A model generated the notes under the pieces. It ran no database searches, was not told the DNA's origin, and worked only from the letters and a program-made list of their open reading frames with translations. From Citreicoccus inhibens (GTDB lineage: Bacteria; Myxococcota; Myxococcia; Myxococcales; Myxococcaceae), in NCBI RefSeq assembly GCF_019039035.1, contig NZ_JAHNZT010000038.1, forward strand, positions 1-64,000: DNA of 64,000 bases. The letters are read 5' to 3'. Numbering within the stretch: the first letter of the stretch is position 1; each line of letters begins with the position of its first letter. Shown here piece by piece: positions 63,869-64,000 of this stretch. Both the position numbers and the translations under genes were made by a program.

Positions 63869-64000
63869 ATGACCATCCGACCGATGAAGAACCTGTTGGC
63901 GGCGCTCTGCGCCGTGATGGCCCTGGGCGCCTGTGGCAGCCTGGATGTCCCCGACCTCAACAACCCCAGCCGCGATGACTTCGTGCAGAAGCCCACGCGT
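63869..64000 (+). CDS. SusD-like outer-membrane lipoprotein, N-terminal part
   Basis: 44 residues are in the window. Signal peptide and lipobox AVMALGACG are clear, followed by SLDVPDLNNPSRDDF, a common start of SusD/RagB-like proteins. Its ATG is 6 bp from the SusC-like stop. The rest is beyond the window, so the family call rests on the pair arrangement and the N-terminus. Confidence 0.75.
   Translation, partial: MTIRPMKNLLAALCAVMALGACGSLDVPDLNNPSRDDFVQKPTR

Overview
This 64 kb, very GC-rich window looks like chromosomal DNA of a myxobacterium (Myxococcota, probably the Myxococcus/Corallococcus/Pyxidicoccus group). The reasons are strong GC bias with long antisense shadow ORFs, an N-acetylmuramoyl-L-alanine amidase with a MYXO-CTERM-like Cys/hydrophobic/Arg tail, an ADOP-type permease, PATAN (DUF4388) and MshEN signalling modules, many lipoproteins and secreted proteases, and sigma-54-like promoters. 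No species call is possible from the sequence alone.

Layout. 1-4080: the right end of an integrative element, with an IS256-family transposase tail, a DUF927 helicase/ATPase probably cut at its 5' end by the IS, an excisionase-like HTH protein and a tyrosine integrase. It stops at the 3' side of tRNA-Leu(GAG), 4084-4165, minus. 4259-7873 (minus): a glycolytic/secretion operon gap-pgk-tpiA-secG with a readable promoter. 7870-18989: cell-wall amidase, diacylglycerol kinase, a small orphan protein, a COG2509-type flavoprotein, a GYF-like membrane protein, a diverged RlmI-like methyltransferase, an OB-HD phosphohydrolase and an MshEN/HD-GYP/receiver-like/PATAN protein. 18997-22848 (minus): metG, a HEAT-repeat protein and a TatD hydrolase in one tight unit. 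22959-31609: NRDE/TANGO2 protein, patatin lipoprotein, pirin, a cupin sensor without HTH, an M4 metalloprotease, a small methyltransferase, and holB-holA (clamp-loader delta' and delta).

31691-42719 (plus): an MscS channel fused to a cyclic-nucleotide domain, an ADOP permease, then a biosynthetic block. The block holds an SGNH-like esterase, two left-handed beta-helix acyltransferases, a terminator-like hairpin, and a four-gene translationally linked set: acyl carrier protein, AsnB-type amidotransferase, AMP-forming acyl ligase, and an NadE-like ammonia-dependent synthase. This set is the best candidate in the window for an undescribed small-molecule or surface-glycan-decorating pathway.

42779-53015: TPR lipoprotein, outer-membrane barrel, a DoxX remnant, a large SWIM/SNF2 helicase, a Cys-rich lipoprotein, an unrecognised protein with a possible restriction-endonuclease-like core, an M35 (aspzincin) protease and a PLP-dependent enzyme. 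53091-64000 (plus): a histidine kinase/response regulator pair, a TonB-family protein, a CFA-synthase-like methyltransferase, an exported helical protein, a secreted protein with an HEGWH motif, a seven-blade Kelch lipoprotein, and a SusC-like TonB-dependent receptor followed by the start of a SusD-like lipoprotein that runs off the window.

Coordinates of starts were re-chosen from Shine-Dalgarno spacing, overlaps and signal peptides where the longest ORF was clearly too long. All family calls were made by eye from motifs; no database search was possible.
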